Part shown: one piece after another, positions 20,301-29,700 of the stretch
How the letters are laid out: each line of letters starts with the position of its first letter
Position numbering within the stretch: the first letter of the stretch is position 1
Source: Pseudogymnoascus destructans
Lineage: Eukaryota; Ascomycota; Leotiomycetes; Thelebolales; Thelebolaceae
Length of the DNA: 64,000 nucleotides
Assembly: GCF_001641265.1 (NCBI RefSeq)
Contig: NW_020167533.1
Location: forward strand, 186,001 to 250,000
Direction of reading: 5' to 3'
Program-made: the position numbers and the translations under genes
Notes under the pieces: generated by a model
The model's input: the letters and a program-made list of their open reading frames with translations, nothing else
The model's database searches: none
Told to the model about the DNA's origin: nothing

Positions 20301-20991
20301 GTATCGGCTGGTCATCGATTTCCTGTTTCGGAGGGTTCCTCAGACTATCCTCGCCATGTCTCCGTCTCTCGCTTTCGTGCCCGTCTCTGCGACTCCTGTG
20401 TCCCTTCCGCGAACGTCCGTATTCGTCTTCCTCCTCATATTTATCCATTCTCCTTGAAACATTGTTGCGGTTCTGATCAGGCGACCTCAATCGATACCGT
20501 CCATTCCTGCCTCTCCTCTCCTCAAAGTCGTTCTCGGGGCTTCGAGTTCGTTTCCTAGTTTCCCTAGGTTTCTCGCCCCGCGCTTTGCCCCCAAGCCCTT
20601 CCAGTAACATCATGGTATCATCAATTGCATATGCCCCATCCGCCTCCACGTCGACCCGCGGAGGCTCAACGTCCGGTATCGCCAGTCCCCTGAACACCTT
20701 ATCCTTCCCTTCATTCCGTCCATTCGTCGACTCCCTATGCGTGCTACCTTCTCCCTTATACCGCGGATGCATAGTCCTGACAAGGCGATCAATACTCTCT
20801 ATCAAACTCCCCGGGAAATCGGCACCCATCCCGTCCAACCGCGACGTAAACTCATCGAGCGTCTTGCATTCGGCATGCTGGGCGATGACAAACTCGGCGA
20901 GCGTCTTGTCGCTGATTCCCAAATGATTTTGTAGTTCGGAGGTCACTTTCGAAACTAGCGATAAGATCTCTAGAGACTCGAGGTCCTCCAT
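17383..20991 (-). CDS. PRP22: DEAH-box pre-mRNA splicing helicase PRP22/DHX8
   Basis: PRP22 is the ATPase that frees spliced mRNA from the spliceosome. The 1,202-residue single-exon protein matches the family length. Order of domains: N-terminal PWI-like helical region, an Arg/Asp-rich stretch (about 110-225), an S1 RNA-binding domain (YKVYEGHVTGVKDFGAFVNL onwards, about 235-310), then the helicase core with motif I GETGSGKTTQ (about 560), motif II DEAH in MLDEAHERT, motif III SAT, and motif VI QRSGRAGR. The winged-helix/ratchet region and OB-fold follow (SALDDEGLLTRLGRKMADFP and FFRSAARKDPTEGYKTL). All motifs needed for activity are visible. The Met at 20991 is followed by a conserved helical start (LEILSLVSKVTSELQNHLGI). 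It lies head-to-head with SEC1, 538 bp apart. Confidence 0.95.
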   Translation of the reverse strand: MEDLESLEILSLVSKVTSELQNHLGISDKTLAEFVIAQHAECKTLDEFTSRLDGMGADFPGSLIESIDRLVRTMHPRYKGEGSTHRESTNGRNEGKDKVFRGLAIPDVEPPRVDVEADGAYAIDDTMMLLEGLGGKARGEKPRETRKRTRSPENDFEERRGRNGRYRLRSPDQNRNNVSRRMDKYEEEDEYGRSRKGHRSRRDGHESERRRHGEDSLRNPPKQEIDDQPILYKVYEGHVTGVKDFGAFVNLHGVRGRVDGLVHISALLEGSRVNHPSDLVSRDQTVKVKVVKIENRKIGLSMKEVDQETGRDLAPQTRIESGANTEQLGGGGKREYGNLLGDQSASFGRDNGPPQRQKKRMTSPERWEVRQLIASGVVKASDYPDLDEDYNAALNGEGEMELEEDIDIEIKDEEPPFLAGQTKQSLELSPIRVVKAPDGSLNRAAMSGATLAKDRRELRQQEAQDKAAEEGAKVDLSAQWQDPMVAPEDRKFASEFRSAKQNPASEEVVPEWKRVTQSKDVPLGRRTNMTIKEQRDSLPIFRFRSELIKAVHDNSLLIVVGETGSGKTTQLTQYLAEAGFANNGIIGCTQPRRVAAMSVAKRVAEEVGCKLGEEVGYTIRFEDCTSPNTKIKYMTDGMLEREVLMDPDLKRYSVIMLDEAHERTISTDVLFALLKKTLKRRPDLKVIVTSATLDADKFSEYFNQCPIFSIPGRTFPVEIMYSREPESDYLDAALVTVMQIHLTEPPGDILLFLTGQEEIDTSCEILFERMKALGPTVPELIILPVYSALPTEMQSKIFDPAPPGSRKVVIATNIAETSITIDHVYYVIDPGFAKQNAYDPKLGMDSLVVTPISQAQARQRSGRAGRTGPGKCFRLYTEAAFQSEMLPTSIPEIQRQNLSHTILMLKAMGINDLLHFDFMDPPPTNTMLTALEELYALSALDDEGLLTRLGRKMADFPMEPALAKVLIASVDLACADEILSIVAMLSLQSPFYRPKEKQAQADQKKAKFHDPAGDHLTLLNVYNAWKQANYATPWCFENFIQARSMKRAKDVRDQLANIMTRYRHAIASCGRDTARVRRALCAGFFRSAARKDPTEGYKTLIEGTPVSLHPSSALFGKQAEWVIYHTLVLTSKEYMHQTTVIEPKWLVEAAPTFFKVAGKDGLSKRRKAERIQPLYNKFAAEDDWRLSAQKRQGKGGGGGTWG

Positions 20992-21529
20992 AGTGAATTA
21001 TGGGCTGAACGCTGCGTGGCGGCGTATCGATGGCTGGTCTTGACTTTCTTAGCCGCGATGTTGCCTCTTCGCGGGTAAATTAAGCGCGGATGCGGCAAAT
21101 GTGATTGGTCAGCATAGTACCAATCAAGGTGGCTGTATCATTAATGAGACTGTAATAGTTCAAAGCTGTGGCCTGTGGCAAATTTCAGCTATATGAAGAG
21201 TCATTTATGTGAGATTGTTGAAGTTTCAAATGTATTCATGTCCGCCAACCGTCCTCGTTATTCCCCACCAACTGCATCATGAATTGACAGATTCAACAGA
21301 CTACCAGGGTCACTTATCGCGTCGCGGGGCTTAGCTTCTGAGATCGAGATCGTGAAACCGAAACTCTCCCCACCAGTCTCCCACAGCTGCCCGACAGTTG
21401 TTTTGCTTCACGACACACAGTACTCGAGTATTGCTACCTCGAACTCTTGTCCAGCTCTTTATCTTCTCTTCAACCTCGCAAACAACCCCATTGAAAGCAA
21501 GCTCTGAAGTCGAGCCACTTTTGCGCACG
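20992..21529. promoter_or_regulatory. divergent promoter region of PRP22 and SEC1
   Basis: These 538 bp separate two divergent start codons. The part near 21060-21130 is A/T-rich. I see no clear TATA box or repeat; both promoters are inferred from position only. Confidence 0.4.
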
Positions 21530-23942
21530 ATGGGCGCCTCAGCAATTCAGGACCAGCGCGACAGTAAGTCCCAGCTCCAGCTCCCCTTTGTCGCCATACC
21601 AAATGCTAATACCCTTCTTCAGTTATTGTCGGCGCCATAAAGAACATAACCCGTGGTGATGTAAGCCGAGGTCGCCAGCTCAAGAGAACCAAACTAATGC
21701 GTCGCAGTGGAAGGTTTTGGTGGTGGACAACGACAGCAAGAGAATCCTCGACAATGTTGTGAAGGAAGATGACATCCTCAATGAGAATATTGCGAGTACG
21801 TGCTCTGTGCTGTGTGACGCATTACATGCATTGGGCGAGGCTGATGCGGTGTAGATATCGAGAAGATCGAGGATAAGAGGCCGCCGAATCCATACATGGA
21901 TGCGATATACTTCTTGTCGCCGGAATCGCATATTGTCGACTGCTTGATGGCCGACTTTTCGCGCAGGCGGTATAAAAAATCATACTTGGTGTGGACGGCA
22001 TTGTTGGATCCCACGATTCGAAGGCGGATTGACAATTCGGCCGAGGCCCAACAACAGCTGGCCGGGTTCGAAACATTGTCTATAGACTATTTCCCACGAG
22101 AATCCCGCCTGGTTACGTTTCGCGACCCGTGGAGCTTCCCCATTCTATACCATCCGGCATGTAATAATGTGGTCGCTTCACATATGCAAACCCTTGCGCA
22201 AAAGGTTCGTACATGTGCATCCAGGGAGCTGAAATGGCGGAAATAACTGACATGTGCTGTAGATCGCTGGTGTGTGCATCTCGCTCGGAGAATATCCAAT
22301 TGTTAGATATTATAAACCAAAAGCGACGACGCATGAAGCAAGTGTGCTATGCTCCCACCTCGCACGATTTGTCCAGGATGAACTAGATGCATATGCAAAG
22401 TTTCATAAGAACTTCCCTCCCCCATCGAACCGACAGCAAGGCGTCCTTATTATCACCGACAGGTCTATGGACTTGGTTGCCCCTCTTATTCACGAATTCA
22501 CATATCAGGCCATGGCACACGATCTACTTCCCATAAGAGAAGGCGACAAGATTCTATATAAGACGACCGTTAATCAAGGGGAGCCTGGTGAAGAAGAGAA
22601 AGACATGGAGATCGGAGAGAACGATGACATATGGGTCAAGAACAGGCACACACATATGAAAGATACTATTGAAAGACTTATGGGCGATTTCCAAAAGTTT
22701 ATTAGCGAAAACCCTCACTTTACGAATCAATCAGGTGATGCGACGAGTCTGAATACCATCAAGGATATGTTGGCAGGGCTACCGCAGTTCCAGAACCTGA
22801 AAGACGCATATTCGCTACATTTATCCATGGCACAAGAGTGCATGAACATATTCCAAAGCCGCAAACTGCCCGATATCGCTTCTGTCGAGCAATCCCTGGC
22901 CACGGGCCTCGACGAAGATTATCGCAAGCCAAAGAATCTTGCGGACCAGGTCATTCGCCTTCTCGACGATGAAATCATATCTTCATCCGACCGCTTGCGC
23001 CTCATCGCCCTATACATCTTATACTCCGACGGCATCGTCTTCGAAGACATCTCCCGCCTCATAGCCCACGCCTCCCTCCCCTCCACCAACATGGAAACAA
23101 TCACCAACCTCGAGCTCCTCGGCGCCCACGCCACCCGCCCCCTCAAAGAAACCCGCCACCCGCACGCGCCCCTCTTCCCTCGCAAAACCGCTCCCACCGC
23201 CGCAAACGAGGACTACGCGCTCTCCCGCTTCGAGCCGGCCCTCAAACTCCTCCTTGAAGAAGTCGCCCGTGGCCCGCTCGACCCAGCTCTTTTTCCTTAC
23301 ACGAAGCCACCGATACAAAGCGACTTTGACCAGACCGCCAACGTGAATGCGTCGCTCCGCTCTGCGAAACCTACGTGGGCGCAGAACAGGAGGAGCGTGC
23401 ATGAGTCCAAACAGCGCGTCATCGTGTTCATGGCTGGCGGCGCAACGTACTCGGAATCCCGAGCCTGCTACGAGATCACGAAGAACAGCAACCGCGACAT
23501 CATGCTCGTGACGAGCCATATGCTGACTCCAGCGTTGTTCTTGCGCCAGGTTACAGATCTGTCAGTTGATAGGCGCCAGTTAGGTCTCCCCGCAGACCAA
23601 CCGAAGAAGAAGGCACCGCAGCATTTGTTCGAGCGACCTACACCATCGCCATCGCCGTCGCCGTCGCCGCACGGGGGGTTACCTGCGGAACCACCTGGGG
23701 GTAGAGGCGGACCGTCGCCGCGGCCACCATTGCAGCCATCGCAAAGCAGTGGGAGTAGGAAGGCCGTGGAGCCACCATTGGGCAGGTTGGGATCGATGTC
23801 CTTGAATTCTGGGAACGGGCAGAATGGCGCGTCGAAGGGGGCATCGCCGGTTGGACAGCCGGGGAAGCTGGAGAAGAAGAGTAAATATGATGAGGATGGG
23901 AAGGAGAAGAAGAAGAGGGGATTTTTTAGCTCGAAGAAGTAG
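21530..23942 (+). CDS. SEC1: Sec1/Munc18-family protein, five exons
   Basis: SEC1 binds assembled SNARE complexes and promotes fusion of secretory vesicles with the plasma membrane. Exons are 21530-21563, 21623-21660, 21708-21795, 21855-22204 and 22263-23942 (729 residues). Key segments are WKVLVVDNDSKRILDNV, DAIYFLSPESHIVDCLMADF, GVLIITDRSMDLVAPLIHEF (the family signature near 240) and VIVFMAGGATYSESRACYEI near 570. The first three exons are very short, a pattern I expect for this gene in filamentous fungi. A C-terminal tail of about 120 residues rich in Pro, Ser and Gly, ending in a polybasic KEKKKRGFFSSKK, extends past the conserved domain. The start at 21530 precedes the conserved IIVGAIKNITRGDWKVLVVD join. 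All introns are 47-59 nt. Confidence 0.92.
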
Positions 23943-24425
23943 GAGTGGAAAGATGGATATGCAGAGGAGGCGGTATAGGGAGGTTGAGGTATATATGCAA
24001 GCTTGAGAGTATCGCATAGATGCTACATAATGAGCGATGGAAGATATGAATATACGGACACTATTGAGTAACTGTGTATTCTGAACGAGCCAACCATCAT
24101 CAACTTCACACATAATCGTCGTGACCAAACTTTTCGCTTCGCTTAAGGCAGGGTTAGAAAATCAATTATAATCATGATTATTAGGTCGTAATCATAATCA
24201 TGATTATTTACAAAGCGCATAACTAATCGTCGTGACCAAACTTTTCGCTTCGCTCAAGGTTGGAGTAAGCAATACGCGGCTGCCCAACCCGAGAGGAAGC
24301 AATATGCGGCTCGTCGGAACGTGCGTCTGTTCACCGCCACTCCTTAACAAAACCTCCACCATAGTTGTCCATAGTATTTAGATAGTAATTATATGCAATT
24401 CATTTAATAGAAGGGACTCCTCTAT
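23943..24425. other. region after SEC1 with short repeats
   Basis: No gene is supported. It contains the direct repeat described separately, inverted A/T-rich AATCATGATTAT motifs, and a doubled AAGCAATAYGCGGCT motif near 24266 and 24297, suggesting transposon debris. Confidence 0.45.
24113..24259. repeat. 31-bp direct repeat flanking an A/T palindromic segment
   Basis: The same 31 bp beginning TAATCGTCGTGACC occur at 24113-24143 and 24224-24254, and similarity continues for about five more bases. Between them is an 80-bp segment starting close to CAGGGTTAG, an end motif common in hAT elements, with repeated ATCATGATTAT. I cannot assign an element. Confidence 0.6.
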
Positions 24426-25595
24426 CAAATGATCGTGAGTGGCTCCTAGAGAACCCCTCTGAAACAGCAACTACTACCAGTCGGATTTTCAAAGTGCCTA
24501 AATCCGTTGATACAGTCAAGTATCAGCCGACTAGCCTAGCAGCTCCCACACTAAGGGGGCCAGAATAAGCTACTCTCTACTACGCAGACAGAGGCTATAA
24601 AGAAATGGATCCTTAAGCAATATTACCTAGGGCTTGGAGCAACTAGGAATATGATATTTTCTGCTGTCTGTAAGCTGCGGGGCCCACAGCTGCACCCGTC
24701 ACAAAGCTGGCTTACAAAATTTATACAGAATGAGCTTAAGGAATATGATTATTACTACAAAGCCATTTATACTAGAGCGTGGTATAAAACCAGAGTTAAT
24801 CTAGAATATGGATGAAACTGGCTTTTGGGTTAGGATTCTAGGTAGAGAGCGTGTGATTGTGCTAAGCCCTGAAAATCGTACGTCTATTACTATACTTAAG
24901 GCTGTGTCTACAACCGGAAAAGTCATACCGCCTGTACTTATCATTCTAGGCAAAAGACACATGGATTCTTAGTACCACGCCAACCTTCAAGGCACAGAGC
25001 TCATCATGCTCTCTAACACTAGATTTTCAAACAGCTAGCTAGCCTTACAGTAGCTAGAGCACTTTGCAGAGCATACTCCCTCTAAGGAAACGAAGGTTCT
25101 ACTAGATTTTCAAACAGCTAGCTAGCCTTACAGTAGCTAGAGCACTTTGCAGAGCATACTCCCTCTAAGGAAACGAAGGTTCTACTAGATTTTCAAACAG
25201 CTAGCTAGCCTTACAGTAGCTAGAGCACTTTGCAGAGCATACTCCCTCTAAGGAAACGAAGGTTCTACTATTGACTTTCATGTGAGCCATATAAGCGATG
25301 ATTTCATCATTATGGCAAAAAAACACAACATTATCATATATACATTCCCATCCTATCTTACTCATATTTTACAGCCCCTAGATGTGGGGATGTTCTAGCC
25401 ATATAAGCACTGGCACAGAGGGGCTGTGCTTGCTGCCATACGTGATATGGATGTTACATATGACCTACAGTCCTTTATGAGGGATCTTACCAAAATGCAG
25501 CTACAGACTTTTAAGGAGTCTACAATTATATTAGCTTTCTAGAAAGTAGGAATTTGGCTAGTAAGCCACGTTATAGCTCTCGCAAAGCTACGTAC
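24426..25595 (+). pseudogene. decayed pogo transposase with Trp-to-stop changes
   Basis: Fragments of a DDE transposase are readable: NMDETGFWVRILGRERVIVL near 24808, ILKAVSTTGKVIPPVLIILG near 24894, LDVGMF near 25380 and IIMAKKHNIIIYTFPS-like text before it. Many in-frame stops are TAG where related proteins have Trp (after LDVGMF, in AF*KVGIW, in DS*YHANL). TGG to TAG is what repeat-induced point mutation produces. The C terminus continues beyond the inserted gypsy element at 32601. The copy also contains an 83-bp triplication. Confidence 0.8.
25021..25269 (+). repeat. 83-bp unit in three tandem copies
   Basis: Units begin at 25021, 25104 and 25187 with AGATTTTCAAACAGCTAGCT and appear identical. 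They lie inside the decayed transposase; 83 is not a multiple of three, so the frame is also shifted. Confidence 0.9.
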
Positions 25596-26070
25596 TGTAA
25601 CGCTGACTTCTAAACGATAGAAGACACAGAGGTTCTCTTGCGTAAAGGTTTACTTATCAGAGGAGGCAGGGGATCAGACACAAAGGCTTCAAGTAACACG
25701 TTACTAGTATATAACAAATACTGTATTGAGTTGAGCACGAAGCTCCTATCTAAGGAAATACTATCTACTTATATAGTGGCGTCGTGCCTAGTGGACTCTT
25801 GGGAACTCACTCGAGTCCTCGGAGTCCTGGACTCTTAGGACTCTTCTCATCATCCTGCGAGTCCATCACGTGCCTAGTGGACTCCTGGGAACTCACTCGA
25901 GTCCTCAGAGTCCTGGACTCTTAGGACTCTTCTCATCATCCTGCGAGTCCGTCACGTGATACTTTCGGAACTACTATTCCCCGCTGCCCCTCCAGGTACC
26001 AGGGCCGGTCTCATGCGACCTCCCTCCTTCCTGTCCTGTAGTTGGCCAGCCTTCTTGTTCCGTCGTAACA
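25596..26070 (-). repeat. 3' LTR of G1
   Basis: 475 bp, identical by eye to 32120-32594. It contains two 86-bp tandem units (25787-25872, 25873-25958), each ending in CACGTG, the core of an E-box. The antisense gene at 26167 would most simply be driven from this LTR. Confidence 0.93.
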
Positions 26071-26086
26071 CTCGCTCCCTTCCCCT
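26071..26086 (-). other. polypurine tract of G1
   Basis: On the minus strand AGGGGAAGGGAGCGAG abuts the start of the 3' LTR (TGTTACG). This is the expected position and composition for the primer of plus-strand DNA synthesis. Confidence 0.75.
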
Positions 26087-26166
26087 GGGCATTCGTCTCG
26101 AATCCTATAAGTACGTCCATGTCCCCGGGACTCTGCTGCTCCTCAGCGAGTCCTTCAACATGCAAC

Positions 26167-26733
26167 ATGCCTACTGACACTGCCCGCAAACTCCAGGAAC
26201 GCAACGATCTTGTCCGTCGAATAAAGAACCACGGATACGAACTACCCGAGATGGATTCTTGCTCGAACTGCGTGAGGCGAAACATTACTTGCGTGTCGTC
26301 TCCAAATGATTCACGGCGGTGCGCCGAGTGCGTTCGTCGCAACTTGAAAGAAAAGTGTGACTGTATGGGTCCTGAGCATCCCGACTGGGTGAAGCTCGAA
26401 CGGGAGGAGGATCGCCTGGATCGCGAAGAGGAAGAAACCCTTTTGAAGTTACTTCGTCTGCGGAAGCAGAAACGCCTCATCCAAACCCGTGGTAAAGATA
26501 TGCTCCGGCGAGGTTTGAAAACCCTCGACGAGCTTGATGCGGCAGAGGAGGCCGAACGTGTGGCTGCTGAGAAGCGTGACGCTGTTGAGGCCGAGGAACA
26601 GGCAGTTAGCGCTGCCTCCTCGTCTGTGACCGGGACCCCCGCTTCCTCCGATCCACTGGCCTACTCCCCTGCATCTTGGGATCAATGGCTGGCGGATGGC
26701 GGCGTCGATATTCCTCCAGCAGTTCTTTGCTGA
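26167..26733 (+). CDS. antisense Cys-rich protein of gypsy element G1
   Basis: This 188-residue frame runs opposite to gag-pol, between the 3' LTR and pol, and overlaps the last 128 bp of pol tail-to-tail. It starts MPTDTARKLQERNDLVRRIK. The Cys cluster reads C-x2-C-x6-C-x9-C-x2-C-x8-C-x-C with a central CVSSPNDSRRCAEC. A long charged coiled-coil follows (about 75-155) and a Ser/Ala-rich tail with WDQWLADGG. The ATG at 26119 is in frame but adds residues unlike the rest, so 26167 is preferred. I recognise similar orphan proteins in other fungal genomes but know no function. Zinc binding is plausible from spacing. CCTATAAG near 26103 could serve as a TATA element. Confidence 0.6.
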   Translation: MPTDTARKLQERNDLVRRIKNHGYELPEMDSCSNCVRRNITCVSSPNDSRRCAECVRRNLKEKCDCMGPEHPDWVKLEREEDRLDREEEETLLKLLRLRKQKRLIQTRGKDMLRRGLKTLDELDAAEEAERVAAEKRDAVEAEEQAVSAASSSVTGTPASSDPLAYSPASWDQWLADGGVDIPPAVLC

Positions 26734-29700
26734 TGTTCCTTGTTGGTTCCCACGAATTATCCGTAGGTTCGTAATTTTCCCATTTTATCAAAAACTCTTC
26801 TCGACGTCCTACTAACCTTCTGTCTAGGATCGCTTCGACCTCATATTCGATTATCTCATTCTCGGGTTGGAGTTCGGTGTCGGTCGCAATTGGGGTATTT
26901 CCTCTTGCTGGTTCCAGTAGTGAGACATGAAATACCGGGTGTAGTCTAGACTTCTTGGGTAGCTGCAGTCTGTAATTAACTGAGCTGACTTTGTTCAATA
27001 TTTTGAATGGTCCCAATTTCTTGAAGTCCAACTTTGTGCTTGGTCGTTTCGTTTTGATATGTTTCCGGAGTAGGTATACTTTATCCCCCTCCTTGAAGGC
27101 AGGTTCCATACTGCGCTTCTTGTTTGCGTATGCGGCGGATCGTTCATTTAAGAATTGGATGTCCGTCGCAAGTTGTTCGTGGAACGATTTCAGTTGTTCC
27201 ACCACGATCAGGGCTTGTTCAGCTCGTGATTCATCCGGTCTTGGTTGCCTATATGCTTCTGGCTGGTAGCCATAATTGGCAAAGAACGGTGAGACTTTCG
27301 TTGCTTCTGTCATCGCGCTGTTATATGCAAACTGTGCGATGGGTAAGATCTGAACCCAGTTATCCTGTTGATGATTGACATAGCTTCGCAGGTACTGTTC
27401 AAGGGTCTGATTTAATCTTTCTGTTTGGCCGTCTGTCTGGGGATGAAAAGCTGTTGATAGCTTATGATTTGTTCCCAGTAGCGCCATCAATGATTTCCAG
27501 AATTTCGAAGTAAAGAGCTTGTCTCTATCTGAGATGATTTCTTCTGGCATCCCATGATCGGCTAATATGACTCGAATGAAGGTATATGCGAGCGCCTCGG
27601 CGTCGCTAGCTTCTAGATATGGTATAAACTTCCCATATTTCGTGAGTCTTTCCGTGATGACGAGGATAGAGTCGTATTCTATTCCTGTTAACGGGTCCTT
27701 GGAGGGTGGAAGCTTGACGATGAAGTCCAAAGCTATTGATTTCCACGCTCCTTTTGGTACTGGTGTCGACTTGAGTTGTCCGTATGGCAGATGCCTATTG
27801 GATTTTGACTTGCTGCAAATGTCGCACTCTCTTACCACTGTCTCTACCTGCTTCCTCATACCTGGGAAGTAGTAGTGTCGAGTGATTCGTTCGAAGGTTC
27901 GTGTTACTCCCTGATGACCGTGTGCTGGTAACGAGTGTTGTTCTTGCACCAGCGGGCGTCTCATTTGACTTGGGATATACACTAACCCTTTGTATCGAAT
28001 CAATCCTTGTTCGTCGATGGTGAAGTCGCCTTCGACTTTGGACAAGACTCGCTTGGCGCATTCGTCTGTTGCGTAAGCTTTCTTGAGTCTTTCCTCGAGT
28101 TCTGTATCTTCGATGACTGAGATCGTCGCTAGTAACTCGTTGTACTGTATTCCTGCATCTGTTTTCTTCAGAATTGCTCTAGGTCTTTCTTCCTTTGGGC
28201 CGGCGTAGTCGGTCCGTCTGCTGAGAGCGTCTGCTCTTGCATTCTCGGAGCCCTTGCGATAGGTTATCGTGAAGTTGTAGGCTGCGAGGGTTTCTGCCCA
28301 GCGGACTTGTCTGCGGTTTAAAACCTTGGTCGTGGTGAAGTATATGAGGTTCTTGTGATCCGTCCATACCTGCACAGGGTAGGTGGGTCCCTCAAGATAT
28401 ACTCGCCACTGCTCAAAGGCAACGACAATAGCCAGTAGCTCCTTGTCGTGGATGTCGTAATTGAGTTCCGCGGGTGACAGTTTCCTAGAGTAGTACGCGA
28501 TTGGTTTGAACTTACCGTTCTCGTCTGGTTGATTCAGACATGCTCCAATTGCGAAGTCAGAAGAGTCCGTTTCGAGGATGATCTTCTTTGCAGGGTCAAA
28601 TGTAGCAAGGATAGGTGCTTCCGTGAACTTCGTCTTAAGTTCCTGGAAAGCAGCCTCTGCCTTGTCCGTCCATTTGAATTCGAGATCCTTTCTGGTAAGC
28701 TCCGTGAGTGGTTGAGCTACCTTGGAATATCCCGAGATGAATCTTCGGTAGAAGTTGGCGAAGCCTAGGAAGGCTTGCACTTCCTTGACCGTGGTCGGTG
28801 TTGGCCATTCCAACACTGCTGTTACTTTTGCTTGGTCCATCTTGATGCCGTGCGTTCCGATAATGTAACCCAAGAATTCGACTTGGTTTTTATGGAACTC
28901 GCACTTCTCTGGTTTGAGGAGTAAGCTGTACTCCTTTAGTTTCTTCAGGACGAGTTTGACATGCTTGACATGCTCCTCATTGGTTGCTGAATACACCAGG
29001 ACATCGTCTAGGTAGACAATGGTAAAGATGTCTAAGTATTCGTGCAAAGCATCATTCATCAGTCGTTGCATAGATGCGGGTGCGTTTGTTAGCCCAAAGG
29101 GCATGACTTGATACTCGAATAGGCCATAGCGGGTGCGGAATGCTGTTTTCCACTCTTCCCCAGCCTTGATTCGGATCAGGTTGTATGCTCCTCGCAGATC
29201 TAGCTTACTGAAGATCTTTGCTCCTTGAAATCTATCGTGTAGTTCGTTGATTAACGGCAGGGCATACCTGTCCTTGATTGTGATGTTGTTCAACGCTCGA
29301 TAGTCCACACATAACCGTAGGGAGCCGTCTTTCTTTGGTACGAAAAGCACCGGACTTCCTGCTGGTGATGTGGATGGTCTGATGAATCCTTTCGCTAGGT
29401 TATCATCAATGTACTCCTTAAGTACCTTCAGCTCCTTTTCCGATAGCTGATATATTGGTCCGAACGGTGGACTCTTGTCTTTCTCCAAGGGTATCTCGTG
29501 ATCCCATGGTTGGTGCTTAGGAAGCGCCTCGTTCTTAGGGCCTTCCTGGAATAATTGCTTGTATTCCTTGTACTCCACCGGTATACTCGTCGGTGAGGAT
29601 GCCTGGGCTAGGTCATCGAGCTCGGAGGTTGCACATAACTCCTTCCGGCCCTGGGAGGGTTTCTCCCGTTGTCGCGTGTCCGTTCGTTGTTCACACGCGC

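Noticed and set aside
25021..25269. Regular repeats considered as a CRISPR-like array
   Set aside because: Three identical 83-bp units without unique spacers inside a decayed transposase, in a fungal genome.
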